NCBI RefSeq assembly: GCF_012911865.1
Contig: NZ_JAAXYH010000003.1
Span: 283,364 to 347,363 of the forward strand
Source of the DNA: Shewanella salipaludis
GTDB lineage: Bacteria > Pseudomonadota > Gammaproteobacteria > Enterobacterales > Shewanellaceae
Direction: 5' to 3'
DNA length: 64,000 nucleotides
Shown here in pieces: positions 41,143 to 48,486 of the stretch. The notes under the pieces were generated by a model, which was given only the letters and a program-made list of their open reading frames with translations, had not been told where the DNA came from and did no database searches. The first letter of the stretch is position 1. Each line of letters begins with the position of its first letter. A program made the translations under genes and the position numbers.

Positions 41143-41175
41143 CTTGTCGCCTCCTTATGCTTGCTTCGTTATGAC

Positions 41176-41844
41176 TCAGAGTGAGTTACGTATTGCCTTG
41201 AGTTTTTCCAGGTATTGCACCGCCGCATCGGCTTTCTGCTGGGCATTCTGGGTCTTGCTCAGCAAGTCGCTTATCGCCTCGTCTGTGTTGTCTATCAGCT
41301 TATCCACTTTGGCCTCTGGAACGCCCGCCATCGCCAGATAGCGGTCACGGTTCTCCGCCACTTCGGCCGCCGACAGCAGAAAGCTGCCGATACTGTTGTT
41401 CAGCGCCTTGGCCTGGGTGTAATCGGCACGGATCTTGGCTTCGACGCTCCGCTCCAAAGCATCTATGGGGTCGATGAGCTCAGCCCGCTTCTGATTTATT
41501 CTGGCCACCAGCTTAGGCCCGAGTTTAACTATGAAGGCCAGGCGCTGATTGGGGTCATTTTCCTGCACCAGGGTATTCCAGGCGGCCGCGATCGCCGGGG
41601 TGGCAAAGAACTCGGCGGCAAAGGTCGGCACCCATTCCTTGTCGATGAAGCTGTCTATCTGTTGGCGCTTCTGCTCGAAGTATTTCTGCAACAGGGTCAG
41701 GTGCGCCGCTTCGATGGCGACGAGGCGTTTGCCCAGCTCGGTCGACAGCGCCGGCGCCTCGGGGGGAATATTCACACAAGCCGTGACAGTGCACAGCAAG
41801 ATGCCGGTAATGCCTGTCCTGAATTTTGGCAGCTTCATCTTCAT
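41176..41844 (-). CDS. Predicted helical lipoprotein, unknown
   Basis: 222 residues with a lipoprotein signal ending at LCTVTAC (Cys 23). The mature part is almost entirely helical with many A, K, E, Q and heptad-like spacing (AAHLTLLQKYFEQKRQQIDSF), suggesting a coiled-coil periplasmic protein. First gene of a two-gene operon with the 92-aa protein. Family not recognised. Confidence 0.75.
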   Translation of the reverse strand: MKMKLPKFRTGITGILLCTVTACVNIPPEAPALSTELGKRLVAIEAAHLTLLQKYFEQKRQQIDSFIDKEWVPTFAAEFFATPAIAAAWNTLVQENDPNQRLAFIVKLGPKLVARINQKRAELIDPIDALERSVEAKIRADYTQAKALNNSIGSFLLSAAEVAENRDRYLAMAGVPEAKVDKLIDNTDEAISDLLSKTQNAQQKADAAVQYLEKLKAIRNSL

Positions 41845-41997
41845 TCCTTAAAAGTCGCGGCGCCTTTAAAAGTAGCAGTACTCTCCAGTATTTGCCGTTT
41901 CCAATTTGTCCTGACTGTCATTAATGTCTGCCCATTCAGCAGCCTGGGCATGAGTAACCATGACCAAGCTAACGCAACGCCAGAATTAAGACCAGCA

Positions 41998-42960
41998 TTA
42001 ACTCTGCTCGGCCGCCGTTTGCCTTTGCTTGAGCTTCTGCTGTCTATACTCTTTTGCCGCTGTCGGAACCGGACTGATCTTACCCGTTTCCAGCCATTTC
42101 CTTAGCCGGTTGGCATCCCCCAGATGGGTGTATTTACCGAACGCATCCAGCACCACCAGGGCCACCTGGCGCTCGGCCATCTCGGTGCGCATCACCAAGC
42201 AGTGACCCGCCTCATCCGTGAAGCCCGTCTTGGTCAGGGCTATGTCCCAGTTCTTCTTGGCAACCAGTGGGTTGGTGTTATAAAAATCCAGGCGGTATTT
42301 GGGCTTGCGAAAGGTGACGGTTTTTTTCTGGGTGGAACTCAGCTGGCCGAGCAAGGGATATTGCGCACTGGCCTTGAGCAATAGAATGAGATCGCCGGCG
42401 CTGGAGACGTTATGAAACGACAGGCCGGTCGGCTCCACATAGTGGGTGTGGCTCATGCCCAGGCGCCTGGCCTTGGCGTTCATCGCCGCGATGAAGGCGG
42501 CATAGCCGCCGGGGTAGTGATGGGCCAGGGTAGCGGCCGCGCGGTTTTCCGACGACATGAGCGTCAGCAGCAGGATATCCTTGCGGCTGAGTTCACTGCC
42601 TAACCTTATCCGGGAAAATACCCCTTGCACTTCCTGGGTTTGGTCGATCTTTATCGCCAGTTTCTCATCCAGAGGCAAGTTGGCATCCAGGGTTACCATG
42701 GCGGTCATCAACTTGGTGACCGAGGCGATAGGCACCACCAAATCCGGATGACTCGAATACAGGACCTCATTGGTCTCAAGATCTACCAGCATGGCACTAC
42801 CGGATGCCAGCTCCGGCACGGTCTGGGACTTTGAGGTCGTCTCAGCTGTGCTGCTCTTCACAGCACCGGCTTTGGATGCGCCTGTCAGGGAGGCGGTGGC
42901 AGCGACGGTAAAACTGCTGCAGGCGAGTATCACACTGGTGAGTAAAACAAATGTTTTCAT
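41998..42960 (-). CDS. pbpG: D-alanyl-D-alanine endopeptidase (PBP7/8-like)
   Basis: Periplasmic serine peptidase cleaving D-Ala-mDAP cross-links of peptidoglycan. The start at 42960 gives a standard signal peptide ([20 protein letters not shown]). The active-site SVTK is at 80-83, SEN at 137-139 and KTG in [13 protein letters not shown], i.e. all three S11 motifs. About 320 residues. A low-complexity A/S/T/K stretch (about 25-47) separates signal and catalytic domain. Single gene. Confidence 0.9.
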   Translation of the reverse strand: MKTFVLLTSVILACSSFTVAATASLTGASKAGAVKSSTAETTSKSQTVPELASGSAMLVDLETNEVLYSSHPDLVVPIASVTKLMTAMVTLDANLPLDEKLAIKIDQTQEVQGVFSRIRLGSELSRKDILLLTLMSSENRAAATLAHHYPGGYAAFIAAMNAKARRLGMSHTHYVEPTGLSFHNVSSAGDLILLLKASAQYPLLGQLSSTQKKTVTFRKPKYRLDFYNTNPLVAKKNWDIALTKTGFTDEAGHCLVMRTEMAERQVALVVLDAFGKYTHLGDANRLRKWLETGKISPVPTAAKEYRQQKLKQRQTAAEQS

Positions 42961-43124
42961 TGAAGGCGTCTCTTCGTTGGAGGCGTCGCAATAGGGCACG
43001 ATCGAATAGACAGCAGCATAGGACAGTTTGCTGCCAACGGCAATGTCGAACCTCCGGCTTCCGGGTTATACTACGCCTTCCTTATCGTCCATAAGCTGCA
43101 GAGCCTGAACCACAGCAGCCTCCT

Positions 43125-43763
43125 ATGTCGTCAAGAGTCATGTCATCACAGCCAAGCAAAAGTAGCAGCACTGCAACTGCATCCACAACACCGTCTGAAC
43201 ATAGGCATTTCAAGCTGTACAAGCCCTTCGGCTACCTGAGCCAATTCGTCCAGGAACCCAGGAAGCGGAAGAAGCTGGTCGGCGAACTGTTCGATTTCCC
43301 CAGCGAGATCATGGCGATAGGCCGGCTGGATCATGACTCTGAGGGGCTGTTGCTGCTGACCACCAGCGGCATGGCAAGCCACAGGGTCCGCAGCGCCGAG
43401 GTGGAGAAGGAATATTATGTTCAGGTCGACGGCGACATCAATGACGCGGCATTGGCTCGGCTGACCCGCGGCGTGAGCATCACGGTCAAAGGCGAGCGCT
43501 TCGACACCTCGCCCTGCCTGGCCCGGCGCCTGCCTGCCGCGCCCAGCTTGCCAGACAGGGGCCGCAAGCTCAGGGACCCGAGACATGGTCCCACCTGCTG
43601 GCTGTCCATCACCCTCAAGGAAGGCAAGAATCGGCAGATCCGCAAGATGACGGCGGCGGTCGGTTTCCCCACCCTCAGGCTGGTACGGGTGCGCATAGGA
43701 GACATTCACCTGGATGGAATGCAGGCCGGCGAAGTGCGGCCATTGCCCCGGCTCGGCGCCTGA
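43125..43763 (+). CDS. rluE: 23S rRNA pseudouridine synthase RluE-like (RsuA family)
   Basis: Isomerises uridine in 23S rRNA (U2457 in E. coli). After a Ser/Thr-rich N-terminal tail (first ~25 residues) the conserved part begins FKLYKPFGYLSQF. AIGRLDHDSEGLLLLT contains the catalytic aspartate. WLSITLKEGKNRQIRKMTAAVGFPTLRLVR is the family C-terminal motif. No S4 domain, as in RluE. ATG 43125 or 43140 are possible starts. Converges on the next gene with a 7-nt gap. Confidence 0.88.
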   Translation: MSSRVMSSQPSKSSSTATASTTPSEHRHFKLYKPFGYLSQFVQEPRKRKKLVGELFDFPSEIMAIGRLDHDSEGLLLLTTSGMASHRVRSAEVEKEYYVQVDGDINDAALARLTRGVSITVKGERFDTSPCLARRLPAAPSLPDRGRKLRDPRHGPTCWLSITLKEGKNRQIRKMTAAVGFPTLRLVRVRIGDIHLDGMQAGEVRPLPRLGA

Positions 43764-43770
43764 TTGCCCG

Positions 43771-44691
43771 TCAGTCCTCCAGCTTGGAGATATACAGGCG
43801 CTGCACATCGTTCTGCCACAGCTGGATGATCTTGCGGCTCTTGTCTTTATTCCAGAAGCACTTGCCGAACAGTATGATGCCGGCCCCTTCCAGATCCCGC
43901 CTGTCGGTTATGCCGAAGCGTTTGAGCAACTCGGGCTTGAAGGGCGCTATGGGGATGCCTATGTCCTTGGCATCCGCCGGATTGAGCCAGAGCAGATCTT
44001 TATCCGTATGGGAAATGGTGCCCCAATACATGCGCGGCTTGTGGCCGTCGGCCGGCTCGGCATCGGCGAAGTTGACGAACAGGTTCCGGGCGCGCCAACG
44101 GTACTTGCGCTCGCTGTCGGTATAGATCCAGAGATCCGAATCGGCCAAGTCACTGCCCCGCAGCAGGCTGTGGAGCAAGGTCTGCAGTCCCTGGCTGGCA
44201 ACCCTGGGCTCACGTGTTGCCTGCTCGCTCTGGGGATTGGCCTTGGCCGCAGCCTCCCCGGCGGTGTCTTTAGCACTAACACCACCTGCAACACCAACAA
44301 CGCCAGCACCAGCGGCCGGCAGTTCAGTGGCTTTCTCGTCAGCCTGCCCATCGGCAGTGAGCGCCTTGGGCGGCCGACGGGGCATGCGACTGAAGTCGAT
44401 CAGCAAGGCGTCGGCGTCGAGCAACAGCTGCTGCACCTCGAGCGCATCCTGCTCCTCCTGGCTGCGCTGGGCCGAAGGGTGATATTCGCGGCAATCCAGG
44501 CTGTGATAGCGCGAGCCGAAACAGGCGGCCTTGCCGTCGCTCGATGCCTTGCGGTAATAGGCCTTGCCGCCGCAGGCGGGGCAAGACAACCACTGACGAT
44601 AGGCCTCTATCTCGGCATCGCTGAGTTTCTGGAACCGAAACACGCTGTAGGTCACGGCCTCATCGTTGAAGCTGCAAAGGGCATCTAGCAT
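43771..44691 (-). CDS. Unrecognised protein with N-terminal zinc finger
   Basis: About 306 residues from ATG 44691. CPACGGKAYYRKAS and a following Cys and His (ACFGSRYHSLDC) suggest a zinc-binding head domain. A low-complexity A/G/V/K/E stretch (about 115-165) built from repeats divides it from a C-terminal domain with DLWIYTDSERKYRWRARNLFVNF, KPRMYWGTISHTDKDLLWLNP. The latter looks like a compact alpha/beta unit, possibly nucleic-acid related, but I do not recognise it. Nearest neighbours: rluE (convergent) and the pepsin gene (divergent). Confidence 0.75.
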   Translation of the reverse strand: MLDALCSFNDEAVTYSVFRFQKLSDAEIEAYRQWLSCPACGGKAYYRKASSDGKAACFGSRYHSLDCREYHPSAQRSQEEQDALEVQQLLLDADALLIDFSRMPRRPPKALTADGQADEKATELPAAGAGVVGVAGGVSAKDTAGEAAAKANPQSEQATREPRVASQGLQTLLHSLLRGSDLADSDLWIYTDSERKYRWRARNLFVNFADAEPADGHKPRMYWGTISHTDKDLLWLNPADAKDIGIPIAPFKPELLKRFGITDRRDLEGAGIILFGKCFWNKDKSRKIIQLWQNDVQRLYISKLED

Positions 44692-44887
44692 AGGGACTCT
44701 CAATTAAAAAGCCGGTTAGGGAAACGCGCTAAATCCTGACGTTTCAGTCTGATAGCCGTTGTTTACCTGCCCAGCTTAAAACGTTACGTCAAGAATGCCA
44801 AACGGCTCGAGGAACTCATCCCAGACCAGTGCGCTGCCTCCGGTGGGCGAAATGAGTTGCGCCCGGGCGCAAAAACATAACAATTGG

Positions 44888-44916
44888 TTAACTTTTGTGT
44901 TTGCTTCTGCTATAAA
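44888..44916 (+). promoter_or_regulatory. Candidate sigma-70 promoter of the pepsin-borosin region
   Basis: TTAACT (44888-44893) and TATAAA (44911-44916) are 17 nt apart. The expected start site near 44923 makes the ATG at 44994 a better start than the GTG at 44928. Confidence 0.5.
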
Positions 44917-44993
44917 GTCCACTGTCTGTGGGCTTGCTCTTTTTCGCTTGTGGCCGCCGGCGATTGACCGACACTGGCTTGGTTCAGGTGATA

Positions 44994-46499
44994 ATGGCTC
45001 TGCCCAACAAAAACAACAATAACAATAACAACAAACTCAATATGCCGGATAAGCAAACTCTGATACTGCCGCTGACCAATGTCCATGCCAAAGGGGATTA
45101 TACTGTCCGGCTGCAGCTGGGTAGCCGCCGGGATAGCGTCAACCTCATCCTGGATACCGGCAGCAGCACCCTGGTGGTGCGTGAGGGTTCCTATCACCCG
45201 GACAAGGATGCCAGTCTCAAGGCCACATCGCTGGCACAGGAAATCAACTATGGCATCGGCGGCTGGGATGGTCCAGTGGTCCATACCCGGGTGCAGGCCG
45301 GCACGGACAAGAGTTCGCTGGTGCTGGAAAGCACCCCGCTGGCACTGGCCTGCGCCGGTCAGGAGCATACCTTCGGCGATGCCGACGGCATTCTGGGGTT
45401 GGCCTATCGGCATTTGAACAAGAGCTATGACCTCACGGCTTGCCTGCGCGCCAACGGCGTGGAACCGCCGCTCAGCTATCCCTGGCCCTTCGAGTCAAAG
45501 GCCCCCAAAGTGGCCTCATCCAGCCCACTGGCAACCGAGGCGTCCCCTCTTGCAACAAAAACCAAGATCCTTGCAACTGAGACCACAGCCCTTGCTGCAG
45601 AGCCTAAGGCCATGGCTCCCAAGCCGAATGCTGCCCAAGAGCAAATGAAACTGACGCAGCTGGACTGCAACGACTTATCCGCGTTCAAGCATTTCCTCTG
45701 GCAACAGCACGAGCAGGACATAGATCCCTATTTCAGCGTATTGACCCAACAGGGACTGTGCGCCAACAAGTTTGCCTTCTACAGCCGCCGCTCCAGCATA
45801 CATGTGGCCCATGCCGGCGCCACCCAGGCAGAGCTTGAGGCAGATCCCTTAAATCAGGGCTATCTGGTGCTGGGTGGCGGCGAAGAACTGAGCCGCTTCT
45901 ACCAAGGTGAATTCCAAACCTTGGCGGTCGAGCACGACATTTATTACAACGTCAGCCTGGTTGCACTGCAGGTTGCCGACGGCCCGCGAATAACGGCCGC
46001 GCCGCTGCAACCCGAATATCGGGCCAACTACTTCAGCAACGCCATCATAGACACAGGCGCCTCGGGCATAGCCCTGACCGACGCCTTGTATCAGGCCATG
46101 ATCGAGGCATTGTGCCGCCACTCGGCCGACTTCGCCCAACTGCTCGCGCCCTTCAAAGCGCTGAGCGCCCAAGAGACAGGCATAGATGCCGCCAACCTCA
46201 GGCTGGCAGACTGGCCGGATATTCACTTTATCTTCGCCGCCGCGCCCACAGGACAGTCGCCACAGTCGCAAGCACAGGCCGGGGAGGTCATACTCAGCTG
46301 CCGACCTGAGACCTACTGGCAGCTCAACAGCCCTGCCCCCGGCCGGGCCTGCTTCAAGATCATTTCACAGCTGCCCAACTGGCCGAATCAGTCCATTCTC
46401 GGCCTGCCGCTGCTGAACAACTATTTCACCCTGTTCGATCGCAGCATTGCGCCGAACGGGGTCATCGGCTTTGCGCCGCTGAGGACAGAAGCATGCTAA
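44994..46499 (+). CDS. Pepsin-like aspartic peptidase (family A1, shewasin-like)
   Basis: A bilobal aspartic protease of 501 residues. The first catalytic motif is LILDTGSS (D54) and the second AIIDTGAS (D353); QSILGLPLLNNYFTLFDR is the usual family C-terminal motif. ATG 44994 is preferred (AGGTGAT upstream, candidate promoter at 44911). No signal peptide, so cytoplasmic, unlike eukaryotic pepsins. N-terminus carries a seven-asparagine run coded by AAC/AAT repeats, and about 176-216 is a low-complexity A/T/K/P insertion. Its stop overlaps the GNAT start by 7 nt. Active pepsin homologues (shewasins) are known from Shewanella. Here it lies upstream of a borosin RiPP locus, so precursor cleavage is a possible role (inference). 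Confidence 0.9.
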   Translation: MALPNKNNNNNNNKLNMPDKQTLILPLTNVHAKGDYTVRLQLGSRRDSVNLILDTGSSTLVVREGSYHPDKDASLKATSLAQEINYGIGGWDGPVVHTRVQAGTDKSSLVLESTPLALACAGQEHTFGDADGILGLAYRHLNKSYDLTACLRANGVEPPLSYPWPFESKAPKVASSSPLATEASPLATKTKILATETTALAAEPKAMAPKPNAAQEQMKLTQLDCNDLSAFKHFLWQQHEQDIDPYFSVLTQQGLCANKFAFYSRRSSIHVAHAGATQAELEADPLNQGYLVLGGGEELSRFYQGEFQTLAVEHDIYYNVSLVALQVADGPRITAAPLQPEYRANYFSNAIIDTGASGIALTDALYQAMIEALCRHSADFAQLLAPFKALSAQETGIDAANLRLADWPDIHFIFAAAPTGQSPQSQAQAGEVILSCRPETYWQLNSPAPGRACFKIISQLPNWPNQSILGLPLLNNYFTLFDRSIAPNGVIGFAPLRTEAC

Positions 46500-47173
46500 C
46501 CGGGCCAGAGACAGAAACAGCCGGGCAATCGTTGGATACCCATGTATTCACCAGCACCAGGTTAGTAAACCGCCCTCTGGCCGAACGAGATCTGCCGCTC
46601 TACTGCAGCCTCTACACCGACGCCAGAATCATGCGCCACATAGCGGCGCCGCTGAGCCAAGCGCGGGCCGAGCGCGCCTTTTGGACCAGCTTGAAGCTCA
46701 TGGCCGCACCGGCGCCGACGCTGCTGAGCTGGGTCATCACAGACAAACTGACCGGCGAGCCCCTGGGGATCCAGGGCTTCAGCTGGGCCAAAGCCTCTGC
46801 ACACGAGGCCACAGCGCACAATAAGGCCACAGCGGACAAAAAAGCCACAGCACACAAGGCAGATGCCAGGACAAATGTCAGGCAAGATGCCGCCAGAGCC
46901 GAGATAGGCATAATGCTGCTGCGCAGCGCCAACGGCAAGCTGATACCGGAGGAGGCCATGGGCGCGCTGATGCAACACGGTTTCGACCGGCTCGGACTCA
47001 AACGGATAGATGCCCAGTTCGCCAAACGTAACCTGGCGACCGAACGCTTCGTGAAGAAATTGGGATTCTGTTTCGATGACGCCAGCGAATTCAAAGCCGA
47101 CGCAGATACCAGTGACAGTCGCCACTGCCATATGCTGGCCGAACATTGGTTTAAACGTGAAAAAGTTACCTAA
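46493..47173 (+). CDS. GNAT family N-acetyltransferase (RimJ/RimL-like)
   Basis: A 226-residue protein with TSTRLVNRPLAERDLPLY at the N-terminus, EIGIMLLRSANGKLIPEEAMGALMQHGF (helix and CoA loop region) and AKRNLATERFVKKLGFCFD, the hallmark of RimL-type GNATs. Residues 99-128 are an A/H/K/T low-complexity insertion coded by imperfect repeats (ATAHNKATADKKATAHK). Starts inside the pepsin stop region (7-nt overlap), so translation is coupled. Substrate unknown: protein N-terminus, ribosomal protein, or a peptide product of the downstream locus. Confidence 0.85.
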   Translation: MLTGPETETAGQSLDTHVFTSTRLVNRPLAERDLPLYCSLYTDARIMRHIAAPLSQARAERAFWTSLKLMAAPAPTLLSWVITDKLTGEPLGIQGFSWAKASAHEATAHNKATADKKATAHKADARTNVRQDAARAEIGIMLLRSANGKLIPEEAMGALMQHGFDRLGLKRIDAQFAKRNLATERFVKKLGFCFDDASEFKADADTSDSRHCHMLAEHWFKREKVT

Positions 47174-47174
47174 A

Positions 47175-47209
47175 GATTACAGTTAATCTTCACACCGATA
47201 ACTGTTATC
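47175..47209. promoter_or_regulatory. Two adjacent inverted repeats upstream of the borosin methyltransferase
   Basis: GATTA-CAGT-TAATC (47175-47188) and GATAAC-T-GTTATC (47197-47209) are perfect short palindromes whose centres are about 21 nt apart, two helical turns. They fill the 87-nt gap between GNAT and methyltransferase. The spacing fits cooperative binding of a dimeric regulator and suggests an internal promoter. Confidence 0.5.
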
Positions 47210-47260
47210 TTAACGGCCAAAACCAACAAGAATAAACGCGGATTAAGGAACTCAGGGGCG

Positions 47261-48109
47261 ATGCAAGTGTCGGATACCGAAGCAAGAACCGGAAGTTTAA
47301 CCTGTGTCGGCACAGGCATGACACTGGGGGCGCACATCTGCCCCCTGAGCAAGAGTTACATCAGCCAGGCGGATGTGGTGTTCTGCGGCGTGTCCAACGG
47401 CATAGTCGAACTGTGGATCAAACAGATGCATCCGGATGTGCGCAGCCTGCAGGGCTTCTACCAGACAGGTAAGGACAGGCGAGTGACCTACGCTGAAATG
47501 GTCGACGCCATGTTGACCGAGGTCAGGGCCGGCAAAAAAGTGGTCGGTGCCTTCTACGGCCACCCAGGGGTGTTTGCCTACGCGCCCCACAAGGCGATAG
47601 AAATTGCCCGTGCCGAGGGCTTCGCGGCCAGCATGATCCCTGGGATCTCCGCCGAAGACTGTCTGTTTGCCGATCTTGGCATAGATCCCGGCCGCGTCGG
47701 CTGTCAGCATTATGAAGCCAGCCAGTTCATGTTCTATAAACGCAGGTTCGATCCCTCCGCCTACCTGGTGCTGTGGCAAATAGGCCTGGCCGGCGATCGC
47801 AGCATAGCCAGGTTCGCCACCGGCGGCGACCATCGCCAGCCACTGCTGGAACTGCTGGCCGAGGACTACCCAAGCGAGCATGAGGTGATACTGTACGAGG
47901 CGGCAGTATTACCGACAGACATCCCCAGGATGGAGCGGCTGCCGCTGTCCAAGTTGCGGGATGCCGAAATTTTCCAGCACACCACTCTGGTAGTCCCGCC
48001 GGGCCGGGCGATGGAGCCCAACCATGAACTGCTGGCACGGCTGGACGCCATAGATGCAGAACTGGCGGCCAGGGCGCCGGAGAGTAGCGATGCAGAGGCA
48101 GAAGCCTGA
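47261..48109 (+). CDS. sonM: Split borosin peptide backbone alpha-N-methyltransferase (SonM-like)
   Basis: A 282-residue tetrapyrrole-methylase-fold enzyme. TCVGTGMTLGAHICP opens the SAM fold. FYQTGKDRRVTY contains Y67-x5-R73-x3-Y77, the same spacing as the catalytic Tyr/Arg/Tyr of borosin methyltransferases such as OphMA. GAFYGHPGVFAYAPHKAI and IPGISAEDCLFADLGIDPG are family motifs. Unlike fungal OphMA, no core peptide is fused at the C-terminus (it ends in an acidic E/A tail); the substrate is encoded separately just downstream. Such enzymes iteratively methylate backbone amides of the precursor. AGGGG precedes the ATG. A preceding 87-nt gap with operators suggests its own control. Confidence 0.93.
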   Translation: MQVSDTEARTGSLTCVGTGMTLGAHICPLSKSYISQADVVFCGVSNGIVELWIKQMHPDVRSLQGFYQTGKDRRVTYAEMVDAMLTEVRAGKKVVGAFYGHPGVFAYAPHKAIEIARAEGFAASMIPGISAEDCLFADLGIDPGRVGCQHYEASQFMFYKRRFDPSAYLVLWQIGLAGDRSIARFATGGDHRQPLLELLAEDYPSEHEVILYEAAVLPTDIPRMERLPLSKLRDAEIFQHTTLVVPPGRAMEPNHELLARLDAIDAELAARAPESSDAEAEA

Positions 48110-48213
48110 GTCAGGCGTCAGTCGACAGCGCCGCACGTAAGCGACGTACGTTAATTAAAAAGAAAACAGATAACCAACAACACCAACGACACCAAAAAAA
48201 AGAAGGAAGCAAC

Positions 48214-48483
48214 ATGTCTAACATCATCCAACTGTTCGAACGTATGGGTCAGGACGCCGGACTGCAGAGTCGCGACGCACAATTAACGGCAATCCAGGCT
48301 ACCGACCTGACGGCCGAACTCAAGCAGGCCTTACTGGCAAATGATGCCGTCAGCCTGGAGCGTCAGCTGGACATAGCACCTGACATCTTCTGTGCTTTAT
48401 TTCCAGCGGAAGACGAGCAGCCGACCGAAGAGGCTCCTGCCGAACAAGAACAGGACACAATCCGTATGGTGGCAAACGGCTAA
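48214..48483 (+). CDS. sonA: Split borosin precursor peptide (SonA-like)
   Basis: An 89-residue acidic peptide, start preceded by AAGGAAG. Residues about 3-53 form four predicted short helices (IIQLFERMGQDAGL, then LTAIQ, TAELKQALLAND, VSLERQLD), fitting the borosin binding domain held by the methyltransferase. The hydrophobic stretch PDIFCALFPAED (57-68) follows directly and is the likely methylated core by analogy to the S. oneidensis pair. The acidic E/Q-rich tail then ends in DTIRMVANG, a second candidate core or recognition tail. Lies 104 nt behind the methyltransferase and 3 nt before the GGDEF gene. Confidence 0.9.
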   Translation: MSNIIQLFERMGQDAGLQSRDAQLTAIQATDLTAELKQALLANDAVSLERQLDIAPDIFCALFPAEDEQPTEEAPAEQEQDTIRMVANG

Positions 48484-48486
48484 TTT

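Noticed and set aside
47261..48109. Methyltransferase as a cobalamin or siroheme pathway enzyme linked to the B12 block
   Set aside because: Shares only the tetrapyrrole-methylase fold; the Tyr/Arg/Tyr spacing, adjacent precursor peptide and distance from the cob genes favour a borosin enzyme.
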